Shown: one piece after another, positions 1-10,338 of the stretch
Layout: every line of letters starts with the position of its first letter
Numbering within the stretch: position 1 is the first letter of the stretch
DNA from: Saccoglossus kowalevskii
Lineage: Eukaryota; Hemichordata; Enteropneusta; Harrimaniidae
Assembly (NCBI RefSeq): GCF_000003605.2
Contig: NW_003149783.1
Coordinates: forward strand, 47,452-88,254
Direction of reading: 5' to 3'
DNA: 40,803 nucleotides
Notes under the pieces: model-generated
Database searches by the model: none
What the model was told of the DNA's origin: nothing
What the model saw: only the letters and a program-made list of their open reading frames with translations
Program-made: the position numbers and the translations under genes

Positions 1-447
1 GGTACAGGTATCATATTTAACTACACTGGTACTGACAACATATTTAACAACGCTGGTACTGACAACATATTTAACTACACTGGTACTGACAACATATTTA
101 ACTGCACTGGTACTGACAACATATTTAACTACACTGGTACAGACAACATATTTAACTACACTGGTACTGACAACATATTTAACTACCCTGGTACTGACAA
201 CATAGTTAACTACACTGGTACTGACAACATATTTAACTACACTGGTACTGACAACATATTTAACTACACTGGTACTGACAACATATTTAACTACACTGGT
301 ACTGACAACATATTTAACTACACTGGTACTGACAACATATTTAACTACACTGGTACAGGCAACATATTTAACTACACTGGTACTGACAACATATTTAACT
401 ACACTGGTACTGACAACATATTTAACTACACTGCTACAGGCAACATT
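1..447. repeat. 27-bp minisatellite, about 16.5 units
   Basis: Tandem array with consensus GGTACTGACAACATATTTAA followed by CTACACT. The period is exactly 27 bp and most units differ by 0-2 substitutions. Because 27 is a multiple of three, several frames stay open. Frame +1 reads a 9-residue repeat (GTDNIFNYT) from base 1 through the array and on to a TGA at 535-537, with no Met before the last part. Frame +2 and at least one minus frame are also open across the array. The array is cut by the left window edge, so its full length is unknown. It is probably non-coding, though an exon entering from the left cannot be excluded. Confidence 0.95.
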
Positions 448-1076
448 CTCGACCACTATGCTACTGGCATTATACTAAAACGAATGAAGTCTGAAAGCGT
501 GTGTCGCCGTGTCACTGATTTAAACTGGTATGAATGATATGTCTTACCGTAAATTTGGTATAGTGCCTAGATAATTACAACATATTGATGTGTATCGCAG
601 CTACTCTACCTATTAGATCTGTCGGCGGTCATGAATTCATGAATAATTAAAGGCCATGCATTATGTAGTTTGAAATGTCAACTTGTATTTCTAATGATTT
701 GTAACTATTTAGGAAAAGCACGTGATGTGTTTGTCACTCAAATTTCGTATAATACGTCTCGATATAAAACGTTTACAGGCCATGCTTTCCTCTTAATGGT
801 CTTCGGTATTTGTGCATACTGAGAAATCTCAAAGACCCCCTAAGTGCTTGGAAATCGTGATTATAATGATAAACACGCATTGGATAGGTTGATACTCAAC
901 GTACTTTTCAGAGCAACTATTCGCTGTCTTTCAAAAGGTCTATGAAGCTGTAATTATTCTTTCCTAGACAGTCGTACAAATAGAATATAACTCATTATTT
1001 AGCAAACCGTGTCACTGTGTCACTGCCCTGCTTGTAGGAGTTCTCGCCCATGTCCATTGAATATTGACTATCGGGT
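448..1076. other. Upstream region of the receptor gene, no gene seen
   Basis: After the minisatellite the + frame 1 stays open only to 537. I see no recognisable coding exon, RNA gene or clear TATA/initiator pattern. An in-frame TGA at 1065-1067 lies four codons before the receptor ATG, so the N-terminus does not extend upstream in this exon. This stretch may contain 5' UTR and promoter, but nothing in the sequence fixes a transcription start. Confidence 0.5.
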
Positions 1077-1320
1077 ATGGAGGTTGGAGACAATCATCTC
1101 CTCGATGAAGACATCGTGTTTATTGTTTTCTTGTCGATATGTGTCTGTTTGTCGGTCATTATCAATATACTGGTGATCGTGGTGGTCATCAGGAACAGGA
1201 AAATGCACAATGTTACCAATATGCTAATCGTCAATCTCGCCGTAAGTGATATCATCTTCGCCGGGTTCTCCATTCCCCAGTCTATACACGATATTTCCCA
1301 TTCTATCAATTTCCACGAAG
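1077..1320 (+). CDS. Class A GPCR, exon 1 (N-terminus, TM1, TM2)
   Basis: This exon encodes the first 81 residues of a rhodopsin-family G-protein-coupled receptor in the plasma membrane. After a short acidic N-terminus of about 13 residues comes TM1 (about residues 14-38) with the N1.50 equivalent in I-I-N-I-L-V. An ICL1 of the NRKMHNVTN type follows, then TM2 with NLAVSD carrying D2.50. The exon ends on GAAG followed by the donor gtatgt at 1321, leaving phase 1. The ATG is preceded by an in-frame stop at 1065, which supports this start unless an unseen upstream exon exists. Reading past the donor adds only non-homologous residues before a stop. The split G codon is completed exactly by the exon at 23749, which restores the TM2-ECL1-TM3 spacing. 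No signal peptide or N-terminal glycosylation site is seen. The ligand is unknown. Confidence 0.9.
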
Positions 1321-1679
1321 GTATGTTAACTGTTTCTTATATTATCATTGTTTGTGGGCATCTTAATTTCATTCATTCATTCATTCACATGCACATTATA
1401 GATCTGGAACAGAACATATTGAGCTCTTAGAAACAACGTCTCATTCTGAAATATACCCGGCTTTCAACGTATATTAATATTGCAGTCACATATTTAGCAT
1501 GCGACTGAATTATTCCAATCAATATAACTATTCCGCATGTATATATTTCAATAAATATCAGTGACATTGCACGAGTGAGTGGGATTGCACATGTCATTAA
1601 TAGAAGAGGTCAAGAGTCGTTGGTTCCTGAGTAGTCTAAGAAAAGCCACTGATTTGCGAGAAGTAACAAAATGTATATT

Positions 1680-3480
1680 TCATTGATACAGGAGAGGTAC
1701 ATGTGTATATATTCCACGTGCAAGTGTTACATTGTTATTTACATTTCGACTTCAAATGGCAATGATGCAATTATATGTAATGGCCGTAATTCAAACAACC
1801 TACTAACATTATCAATTATATTGCATCATTTGAAATGATTTGTGAAAAGCACATGTTGTATAGAATTACAGGGGGTATCATCGTTAACCTGACCCATGGT
1901 CACCATTGATCCTTTTAATATTGGAAATGAATGCATCAATAACTCAATTGTCAATTGAAAATGTCTCTTTCATTTAATGTTCATTCCTGTCTGTCTCCAC
2001 TAATTGAATATCTAGTTCTAATTGCCGCGGATAAATATCAAAGTCTGATTATATACCTTGTAGAGAATTTATGCCATTTCCGTTAATGTACGAATCTTCT
2101 GACAACTGACAAGTTCCGAGTTCCTCCCGGCGCGTTCCCTGGTTGCCACGTTACTCAGTGAGCTCGCGAGTGAAAATAGATTGAGTTTATATTCATTCAA
2201 CCGTGGTTCCGTTTGCCTCACTCAGTTTCCACAAGTTGAATATATATACTTGTGTGTTGTCCTCCATAGATATTATACAATTGTACGCACGGGTATATCT
2301 TATAATTCTATATATTGTCCATTTTCATAGTTCGTGTATGAATGAAAAATGTGTATTACTATATTTTGCTTTACGGCGTTGTGGTATTTACATTCGGTCG
2401 TAGGCTGCCCACACGTACACAACGAGACCGTAGATCCTGCTATGTAAACTGAGGTGGGCGCGGAAAAAAATTGATTCGCATCATTCTGAACGAAACATAC
2501 AAACCAACACAATTTGTATTTTTTTGATATATTCCAAATACGTTTTATAAATGTTTGGAATATGCTTTGGACTTTTTCGGTAAAAGCAAATTCCCTTATT
2601 GCGTCATAGCTTAGTCTCGACGTGGTTAACGACGCGAATTAAAATAATTCACATTTTACGGTGATGCATAATCAAGAGCCATTTATTAGTCTATGTACTA
2701 TAGGGACTTTGTACAACGTCAGTACATATATATGACAGCATTCTCTCACCACAAAGAGACGTCGCCGTGGAAATCATTGTCACCATGTATGTCGGCTTTC
2801 TGACCTGTAACCAAAACAGATGTGCCTATGCATATATATTTTCAGTAACAAATGTTGTTGTTAATAATTCAGTAACGTACACAGAGTAGTGTTTGATATT
2901 GTATGATTCAAATAGCAATATATTCCTACGTTACTAACATTCGTCATAACATATTTATTGGCTGTCGACACACGATGTGAATCTCATTTGATTTTGAGAC
3001 AGATTTACTCAGACTTCAAGACGGTAATCTGTTTTGCTCTGATAAGTTCTTGATAATTCTCTGAATGATATTTGTATTGTATTTCGAACAATACTTACTT
3101 TGTATTCATTAGATTGAAAGTGTTTTCGAACATGTGAGAATCCCTTGTTCGTTTTCCAACCATTTATTTGAAATGTAAAGTGATGCTCAGACAGGATACT
3201 TTATAACATAGTCGGGGGTATTTGGAACGAAATGACGTATAATGCAGGATATGCCTGTTCTTCGTCACCGCAAAACACTTACGCATTTCCATACTGACAC
3301 ATTACCATACGTCATACGTGTCACTAGGCCGCCCTAAACTAGTCCAGTCAAATAAATGCCATGTATGATTTGATTATTGTATCACATGACACCTGGATGT
3401 AGTAGAGTGGTTGGGATGATCGCCTCGAAAAGGGAGGTTGAGGGTCACCAGTATATACAGTATTATATTTTGGAGGCTGC
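1680..3480. repeat. Intronic repeat family, copy 1
   Basis: First of three diverged direct copies. Shared blocks include a stretch near 1746-1815 (TTCGACTTCAAATGGCAATG), a block near 1870-1985 with the motif CGTTAACC and the segment AACTCAATTGTCAATTG, a block near 2920-2955 (CAATATATTCCTACGTTA) and a block near 3315-3360 (CTAGTCCAGTCAAATA). The copy ends with a tRNA-like module near 3395-3450. No coding capacity is recognised. Boundaries are approximate because the copies are old and contain indels. Confidence 0.7.
3390..3455 (+). other. tRNA-like (SINE head-like) module in copy 1
   Basis: TAGTAGAGTGG at 3400-3410 fits the pol III A-box consensus TRGYNNARNGG. About 30 nt downstream, around 3433-3449, lies GGTTGAGGGTC, a degenerate B-box. 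The text between (GGATGATCGCCTCGAAAAGG) resembles a tRNA D-arm/anticodon region. It does not form an intact tRNA: no acceptor stem and a poor T-arm. I read it as a decayed tRNA-derived head of a SINE or of the larger repeat. Confidence 0.4.
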
Positions 3481-3949
3481 GGCTTCCTGTTCTATAATTG
3501 AGCTATTTCCCCGTTGGTCTTAGTAATAACTATCATAACATATATTTCATCTATAACTGTATAACATTTTGTTTCCATGTGGTTGAAATCTGTTGTATTC
3601 TGACTCTGATTACAAAGTAACGTGTTCTTATAAATTACAAAAGCCCAGTTATGCATATGCGTCACATGCGCCTCGCTAGTGCAATTTTAGTACGAACGTT
3701 TTGAATATATTATGAGGCATATTATTATTACCAATTATTGGACCCATTAATTTAATATTGCGTTTTTCCTTTCGTTATAAATTTATTCGCTATTTTATCA
3801 TGTCTATCATGTAATGATGAATGCCTACCAAATCAAAGGTAATTCGATACCGTACATGGGCGCGGGACTGTATGATTACCATCGAGCACGTCTAATCCCG
3901 AACGCTCTAGTCAAGTTATGTAAAACAAAAAATGTTTATTTACGCCTGT
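3481..3949. other. Intronic sequence between repeat copy 1 and the 21-bp array
   Basis: AT-rich, with no gene recognised. A partial 21-bp-type unit (CTATCATGTAATGATGAATG) occurs near 3801-3825, ahead of the main array, suggesting the array was once longer or has been interrupted. Confidence 0.5.
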
Positions 3950-4122
3950 ATGCGTACCATGCCTTGGTGAATGCCTATTATGTAATGGTGAATTCCTACC
4001 ATGTTATAGTTATTTGTTATCATGTAATGATGGATGCCTATCATGTTGTAGTGAATGCATTTCACGTTGTGGTGAATGCCTATTATGTATTGGTGAATGC
4101 CTATCATGTAATGATAATGAGT
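3950..4122. repeat. 21-bp minisatellite (about 8 degenerate units)
   Basis: The unit is approximately GTGAATGCCTATCATGTAAT plus G, repeated with 10-25% divergence. The 21-bp period keeps a + frame open as a heptad peptide repeat (VNAYHVM-like) inside a 138-codon frame at 3814-4230. There is no conserved domain and the repeat is periodic at DNA level, so a coding role is unlikely. Confidence 0.8.
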
Positions 4123-4378
4123 AGGATAAGACAGTCAAAACTGTCTATACAGCTGTGGTGTCTCATCGTCTATGGTGCCATCTGGGAGTGTGCATTGACC
4201 AATCAATCAAATGTTTGCCTTCTGACGTGACATAAAATGAGTTAATGTTATATTTAGCCAAAATGTGCAATCGTATATAGTGCCAACAGATCACGTGATT
4301 TTGCAAGAGCAAATAGTGATTATCAGCTTCAATTGAGTTGTAAACATCGCTCTTTCTTTCTCTCTGTCTGTTACTCTT

Positions 4379-4797
4379 GCATACTTACCCATTACTTATT
4401 TACCCATTAATTATTTACCCAATACTTGTTACTCATTACCTATTTACCCATTATTTATTTACCATTACTTATTTACCAATTACTTATTTAATCATTACGT
4501 ATTTACCCATTACTTATTTAATCATTACCCATTTACCCATTACTTATTAAGCATTACTTATTTAATCATTGTTATGTAATCATTACTTATTTAATCATTA
4601 CTTATTTACCCATTACTTATGTAATCATTACTTATTTAATCATTTCATATTTAGTCATAACTTATTTACCCATTACTTATTAACCATTACTTATTTAATC
4701 ATTGTTATGTAATCATTACTTATTTAATCATTACTTATTTACCCATTACATATGTAATCATTTCATATTTACTCATAACTTATTTACCCATTACTTA
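4379..4797. repeat. 15-bp AT-rich minisatellite with a 133-bp superperiod
   Basis: The unit is ATTACTTATTTAMYC (alternating ACCC and AATC endings), degenerate. One 14-bp variant (ATTGTTATGTAATC) occurs twice, near 4568 and 4701. It marks an internal duplication of about 133 bp covering roughly 4546-4679 and 4680-4795. No coding content. Confidence 0.85.
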
Positions 4798-5309
4798 CAC
4801 ATATACATGTTTGTTTACTTACCAACTACTTTTCTTGTGGGAGTTAACCATCAATTTAAAATGTTCACAAAACGCGTTTAAATCTTTGATCAATCTCTGT
4901 TACAGTAATCCAAAAACCGTACAGAATGATTAACATACAAACAGGCAAACACATATACAAATCGTGGGATTAATGAAGTGTTTCGAAGTTCATCAAAATA
5001 ATATTGGACCCAAAACAATATGCTGTCTTATTTTCACATTACATAGAAACCGAATGTCTTCATCTATTTTAAAACTAAACCGATATTGCCGACGTTTGAA
5101 ATTGTACCATGAGAAACAGCTTTTTGTAATCTGGCTTGGCATGCGATGTTCCACCAGTGTCCCCTGCTAATGTATTTAGCTTTATACTTGATACAGTGCA
5201 GAAGATTTTACCAAATACATCTAACGAATTAACGCTTCGGAAATTATTTGAATCATTTTATTTTTACAATTACTGGGCTTAGTCCGTCGTCGGACGAGTT
5301 TGGTTCACC
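4798..5309. other. Intronic sequence, no gene seen
   Basis: AT-rich unique-looking DNA between the 15-bp array and repeat copy 2. A 68-codon frame at 4964-5170 has no recognisable domain. Confidence 0.5.
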
Positions 5310-6950
5310 ATGTTGAAAGTGTTGCAGTATCATTTAAATTTGAACTCCAAATGCTGATATTTAATGATGACCATATTTCAGAATTGTAATGTCCTTATTA
5401 CTTGACTGTATAAATAATTTATAATTATATCCGGAAAAAACGAGCTCTATAGGGATAGATGAACATCCTCGTTAACCTTACTCATTATTCATGTGCCTTG
5501 AAATTGGAAATACTTAAGACTGATTGCATCCATAACTCAATTATCGATTGATCATGTCTCATCTAGTTAATGCGTGTTACTGCAGATCTTCTCGTAGTTT
5601 CGACCCCTGGCTACCTCAGATAATCAGAACACCTTCACGATACTGTATTATATACCAGCAAAATTGCTGCTAAATTATGAAGGGATTGATTCATACGTTT
5701 AAAAGAGTATTTGTACTGTAGAAACTTAGCTTGTTCACATTTAATTTGCCATATACCGGCTTCTCTTGCCTTGAACATTTTGTCTGAGTATGCGTCATGT
5801 AGTATAGGGTCGTTCGAGCTCAGTCACGTGCGGGAAAACAGATGAGCGATTTATTGTAACAGGATTGCATAGTATTTCGAATGAGACATTTATCTGTTAT
5901 ACAACCGTCTAAAAGATGAATATTTAGAGGACGGTTTTAATGATTATTGTACGAATATCTGCAAACGCGTACTATATGAATTACTGGGATGCAAATAACA
6001 GAAAAACGTTATATAGCACGTTGGGGTCTGATTATATTTATATGGCTAATTTGTTTTATTTTAGTTATATATCGTGTGGTCGTATTGAAATATTTAATTA
6101 GAAAATGGTATCACAAATTTGCATTTATTATGCGGCGGCAATTGCTAACTGTTTCGTTCCAAGCTACGCTTTCGAACTGATGGGACGTATTGGTGGAAAA
6201 TCCTAGATATCGTGTCGTTGCAGGGAACCGAGAGCGAGGATTCCATAAGTTTTGCTCAATGCCAGGAGACATGAATCTGAAAAAGCATCGATATCGTGTA
6301 TCGAGGCTCTTTTAGCCTATCGAGCAAAACAGCTGTTTCTTATTACATATACTGTTGTCGATATTTAAGTTACGTTCATACAATTTAAAGTATGATAGTG
6401 TTTGGTTAAAATAACAATATATTCCTGCGTTAATAACAGTCGTTAATATTCTTCAACATAATAATTCACATGCTCCTACAGATTTTTATGAAATTTTAGA
6501 GATTGATGTGAATATCAATAATGATAAATGTTTCTTTAATTAGATTTATGTATCAATACAGATATACACAAAAATATGTGTTTGGAATGTTGGAGTATTC
6601 CAAAATTCGCACCGATCAGGGTTAATTCATATCAATATATAACAAGCTTATAATTTAGCCTTAAACAAAATAATGTGTAAGATAGGATATCTCTTGTTCC
6701 TGTCACCGTGATACACCTACGAATATTGCAACTGACGTGACAGTTCCTACGGGTCACTGGGCCGCCCTTAACTAGTCCAGTCAAATACACACTGAGGCGT
6801 TCTCTGATTTGATTATCATACCATTTGACACCCAAGCGTAGTGGAGTGGTTCGGGTGATCGCATCGCAAAGAGTGTTTGACGTTCACTTAACAGTATCAA
6901 CCAGAAGACATTCCGTCTTGACTACGAAACATGCGTATTTTGGAGGCTTA
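5310..6950. repeat. Intronic repeat family, copy 2
   Basis: Second diverged copy. Blocks colinear with copy 1 are 5337-5385 (TTTGAACTCCAAATGCTGAT), 5453-5580 (CATCCTCGTTAACC and AACTCAATTATCGATTGATC), about 6408-6445 (AACAATATATTCCTGCGTTA), 6738-6790 (ACTAGTCCAGTCAAATA) and the tRNA-like module near 6835-6890. Start-to-start distance from copy 1 is about 3.6 kb. No coding capacity recognised. Confidence 0.7.
6830..6895 (+). other. tRNA-like (SINE head-like) module in copy 2
   Basis: TAGTGGAGTGG at 6839-6849 is a good pol III A-box match, followed by TTCGGGTGATCGCATCG and, near 6875, GTTTGACGTTC as a weak B-box. It aligns with the module in copy 1 at the same relative position, so it belongs to the repeat family and is not an independent insertion. 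Confidence 0.4.
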
Positions 6951-8094
6951 AACAAACGCGTCATGTTATTTGAGAATAATGTTAAAATATTCGTTCGTGT
7001 AATTTCAATTATTATGTATTCTATGATTATTTTTACAAAATAGTAATGAGCTTTTATATTTTTTGTGAGCACTATGTCACGATTTGTTTTGATTAATTTA
7101 ATTGTAATAAGACAAATTAAACTTACATTAACCTATAGTTCAACACAATATCGTAGACGATAAAAAACAACAACAAATTCTATTAGTTAGAAGGCTGTGA
7201 ATATGTAAATTATATCAAATACGTGGAACAATAGATTTGTAGTAAAATGTACACCTATGTAAGGTGAAATATGTCATTGTGAGTGTATAGTATAGTATAC
7301 GAGAACGCGTGCTTACACGGTCCATTAAATACAATTATGGTTTGCAATCTGGTGCGTGAACCACGTTTCTGTCGCATTCTTAAAATTACTAGTTACTAGT
7401 TATGTTATGAATATACGATTACAATTAAGATGTTGGCGGGGAAAATAGCTCTTATTAGTCACACGAGTTATAATGATTAGTGCTCATGGTCACATGTCCT
7501 TTTCTGTAAGATTCACCAGTGATATTGAACAGTGCCAATGGTTACATCAATGTATGCGCTTTTTAACATGTATTTAATGGAGTAGATGGCAAATCAACTA
7601 AAAGTTCCGAGACATTTCCACTGGAAGTATTTTTTTTAAATACGATACAAATTGAATCGGACGCCACAAACAGATTCATGCAGATGAATGAAATATCAAA
7701 ACAAGAAAGTAAGTAGAAATTATTACGAACACAAATAGTCACCAAGAAGACGATACAAGTCATGAGAACGATGAAATATACAGCAGATGACAGCGAGCTT
7801 ACACAAATCAGTGATAAAGTAGGGGTGACAGGGAAATGATAAGTGATATGAGAAAGATTAAATCACACATCAGTTGACAGTGCGCTCATTTATATAAATG
7901 ATACAGTAAGAAGACATGTGATACAGCAGGTCATAAAAAGTAAAGGCTAGTGATATTGGAATAATAATGGCAGATATATGTAATATAAACATCGTAATAA
8001 TACACAACGCACAATTCTATTAACCAATCATTAAATTGTTTACAGTTTTGTCCGTTAAAAGCAGTGGTAATGGGGTATTTTATTATTTCATTAA
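6951..8094. other. Intronic sequence with a short degenerate duplication
   Basis: No gene recognised. At about 7770-7840 and 7855-7925 two diverged direct repeats of roughly 86-bp period share a CAG.TGACAG.G.GCTCA-type core followed by an AT-rich segment and a GATA.AGTA-like end. Confidence 0.45.
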
Positions 8095-9135
8095 CGCAAG
8101 TATATGAATACGTCTTTCATCAGCAAATGCTATAGTCTGATTTCAATGTCGACATCAAATGGCGATGATACAATTATATCTAATGACCAGAACTCATATC
8201 AACTTACTATTATTATCACTTGCATCACATTTCTTATTGAAATACATATATTATATAGGGTTATAAAGGACATACTCGTTAACCCTAACCCATTATCGCA
8301 TTGATCTCCTAAAATTGAAAATACTTAAAAATGAATGCAACCACGAACCAATTGTCAATTGGGAATTATCTCTTTTGTAAATATGCGTTACTGTGACATT
8401 TGGTTCCTACTGGATGCATGTCCAATTACAAACTGCCACGAATACACAGCATGCGTCTACGACACATGAATGATGTGTGTTAATTTTGTTCCCGATCACG
8501 TGATTGTAACGACATATTACAATAGCAACATGTGTGCCCGCCGTGAACATACGTATTTCGTAATTGTGTCACGGTCTAGTTATGACAATTTAGTCATCGA
8601 AATGGTAATTGTGCATTTTCCCGTTTATGCATGCTGAAGATCAAATGCATGGTGTTTGTTATTGCAATATATTCACACGTCAACAGCAGTCGTCATATTT
8701 GTGTATATTTTCTCACGATAGAAATCTCAATAGCTTCTTAGAAATTGCGACTTAAATTTCAAGACGGTTATCGATTTGTCCCTACATGTTCCTCAATAAT
8801 ATGTGATTGATGTGTGCATCGATAACGACAGCTTTTTTGCCATTCATATTCTATTTCTCGAATTAGATTAAACATATATTGGATGACTCATCATACTTAT
8901 GTTACCGATGTACATTTTGAAATATGTGTTTGGAACCGTTGAACTGAAATAAATGTTTATTTTGTACCCATGATAGCAGGAAATTATGACAACATAATGT
9001 GTAATACAGGTTATTTCCCGTTCCTGACGTGACACTTTCCCGAAATGGTCACTAAGTCGCTTTTACTAGTCAAGCGGGTCATGTGATTTGAGTAAAATAT
9101 CACACACCGAATTGACCATGTACACATCTTGGGTT
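8095..9135. repeat. Intronic repeat family, copy 3 (shorter)
   Basis: Third copy. Colinear blocks are 8142-8220 (GTCGACATCAAATGGCGATG), 8268-8400 (ACTCGTTAACCCTAACCCAT and CAATTGTCAATTG), about 8660-8700 (TGCAATATATTCACACGTCA) and 8985-9080 (CATAATGTGTAATACAGGTT and ACTAGTCAAGCG). It is about 600 bp shorter than the other two, and the tRNA-like module is not preserved at its end. Confidence 0.65.
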
Positions 9136-10248
9136 CGGGGTTATGTCGCATTCTATCAATAGTTATAATATTTCATAAGTTCTTGTCTGATCCAGCTGTG
9201 GTTCAGCCTTTCTAAATTAATCTAATCTTTGCTATATGACGTCGTTATATTCATCTCTAAAAAAATGGGGATTTCCGTCATCTGCATGGGTCTACTGATT
9301 CGATGTGTTCTTGTTAAATTTAAATATAGGGTACCATGGTACATTTTGTCAACATAGTTCCTACCAGAGTGAATTGTGATTTTTCGGATTCGTCATCTCA
9401 AGTTACCATCTTTCGTAATTCCATTGGCTTATTGTGTTTTGTCGAATCCAACTGATGTTGATCCTGTTACTTAGTTACCAAATACCACAAGTTTATGTCA
9501 GATTCAGATTGTGATGTAAGAAATTAGAAATACGCGTATTTATCTAGTCATTGTGAGTTCGCATTCACTACACCCTATTTCAAGCTACCTTTGAGGAAGT
9601 GCAGTGTGTTAAAGTTAACGAGAATCGTGTCTGCTTACAGTGGTGAGGCGAAGCGCATTTGCTATAGTTGTGAGAAAGAATTCAGTGTGACACTGAATAT
9701 ACACGGAAGATTGCTCAATAAGCAATTATCTTTGTTGTTCGTGCTTTTATATTCCTTAAACAATAGTTTGCATGACGCCATTGGGACAAATACGAAATTT
9801 GCTCTCTTTCCCATTCCTAATCGCCGTATTTATGATAGCTTTATTTTGAGTATGTTTTGCGAGTATGCGGGTAAAAAAAAAATTCAAAAAATACTTCTTA
9901 TAAGGTAAAGCTGGAGTATAGAAAAGCGCCGGGGGATGATTTAGTGCATGACTTTTTTTCACATACACACGTGGTAATGAATAGCGCCCGGGGTCACATT
10001 AACCAGCACGTCATGGATTAGATGATACATCTCGAGCAATTACAGTAATGTTTTAATACTCTTCAAAATGATAAAAGTCTTGTCAGTTGAAGAAATCTAG
10101 CAAAGTAGGAACAACAAGCATACAAAGGCGATATCCAACTTCCTAGTCGTCAAAGGGCATTTACCCAAAGACAACTGCAATAAAACAATCCACCGAAAGA
10201 AATCAACAAAACAGTTAGAGAGTAGGTGGACATCGTAGTATACATAAA
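9136..10248. other. Intronic sequence, no gene seen
   Basis: No recognisable exon, RNA gene or repeat. A 105-codon + frame at 9591-9908 has no domain similarity that I recognise and no splice context linking it to a gene. Confidence 0.5.
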
Positions 10249-10338
10249 GTGACGTGACGTGTTGCAACGTGACGTGACGCGATACGGCGTGATGTGATGT
10301 GACGTGATGTGATGTGATGTGATGTGATGTGATGTGAC
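10249..10338. repeat. (GTGAT/GTGAC)n pentamer tract
   Basis: About 18 imperfect 5-bp units, with GTGAC variants at the left and nearly pure GTGAT at the right. The variants create several TGACGT half-CRE-like strings purely by repetition. On the minus strand it encodes HITSHHITS-like low-complexity frames, which I reject as genes. Confidence 0.9.

Noticed and set aside
1-447. CRISPR-like array
   Set aside because: Units are directly adjacent with no unique spacers and the setting is eukaryotic; it is a minisatellite. The same applies to the 33-bp array.
1094-1309. 71-codon minus frame
   Set aside because: Antisense shadow of receptor exon 1.
1321-1430. Continuation of the exon 1 frame to a stop at 1430
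   Set aside because: It begins at a strong gtatgt donor, and the residues do not match ECL1/TM3, which is found intact at 23749.
3390-3455. Intact tRNA gene
   Set aside because: The A-box is good, but there is no pairing acceptor stem and the T-arm is degenerate.
9591-9908. 105-codon + frame in intron 1
   Set aside because: No recognisable domain or gene context.
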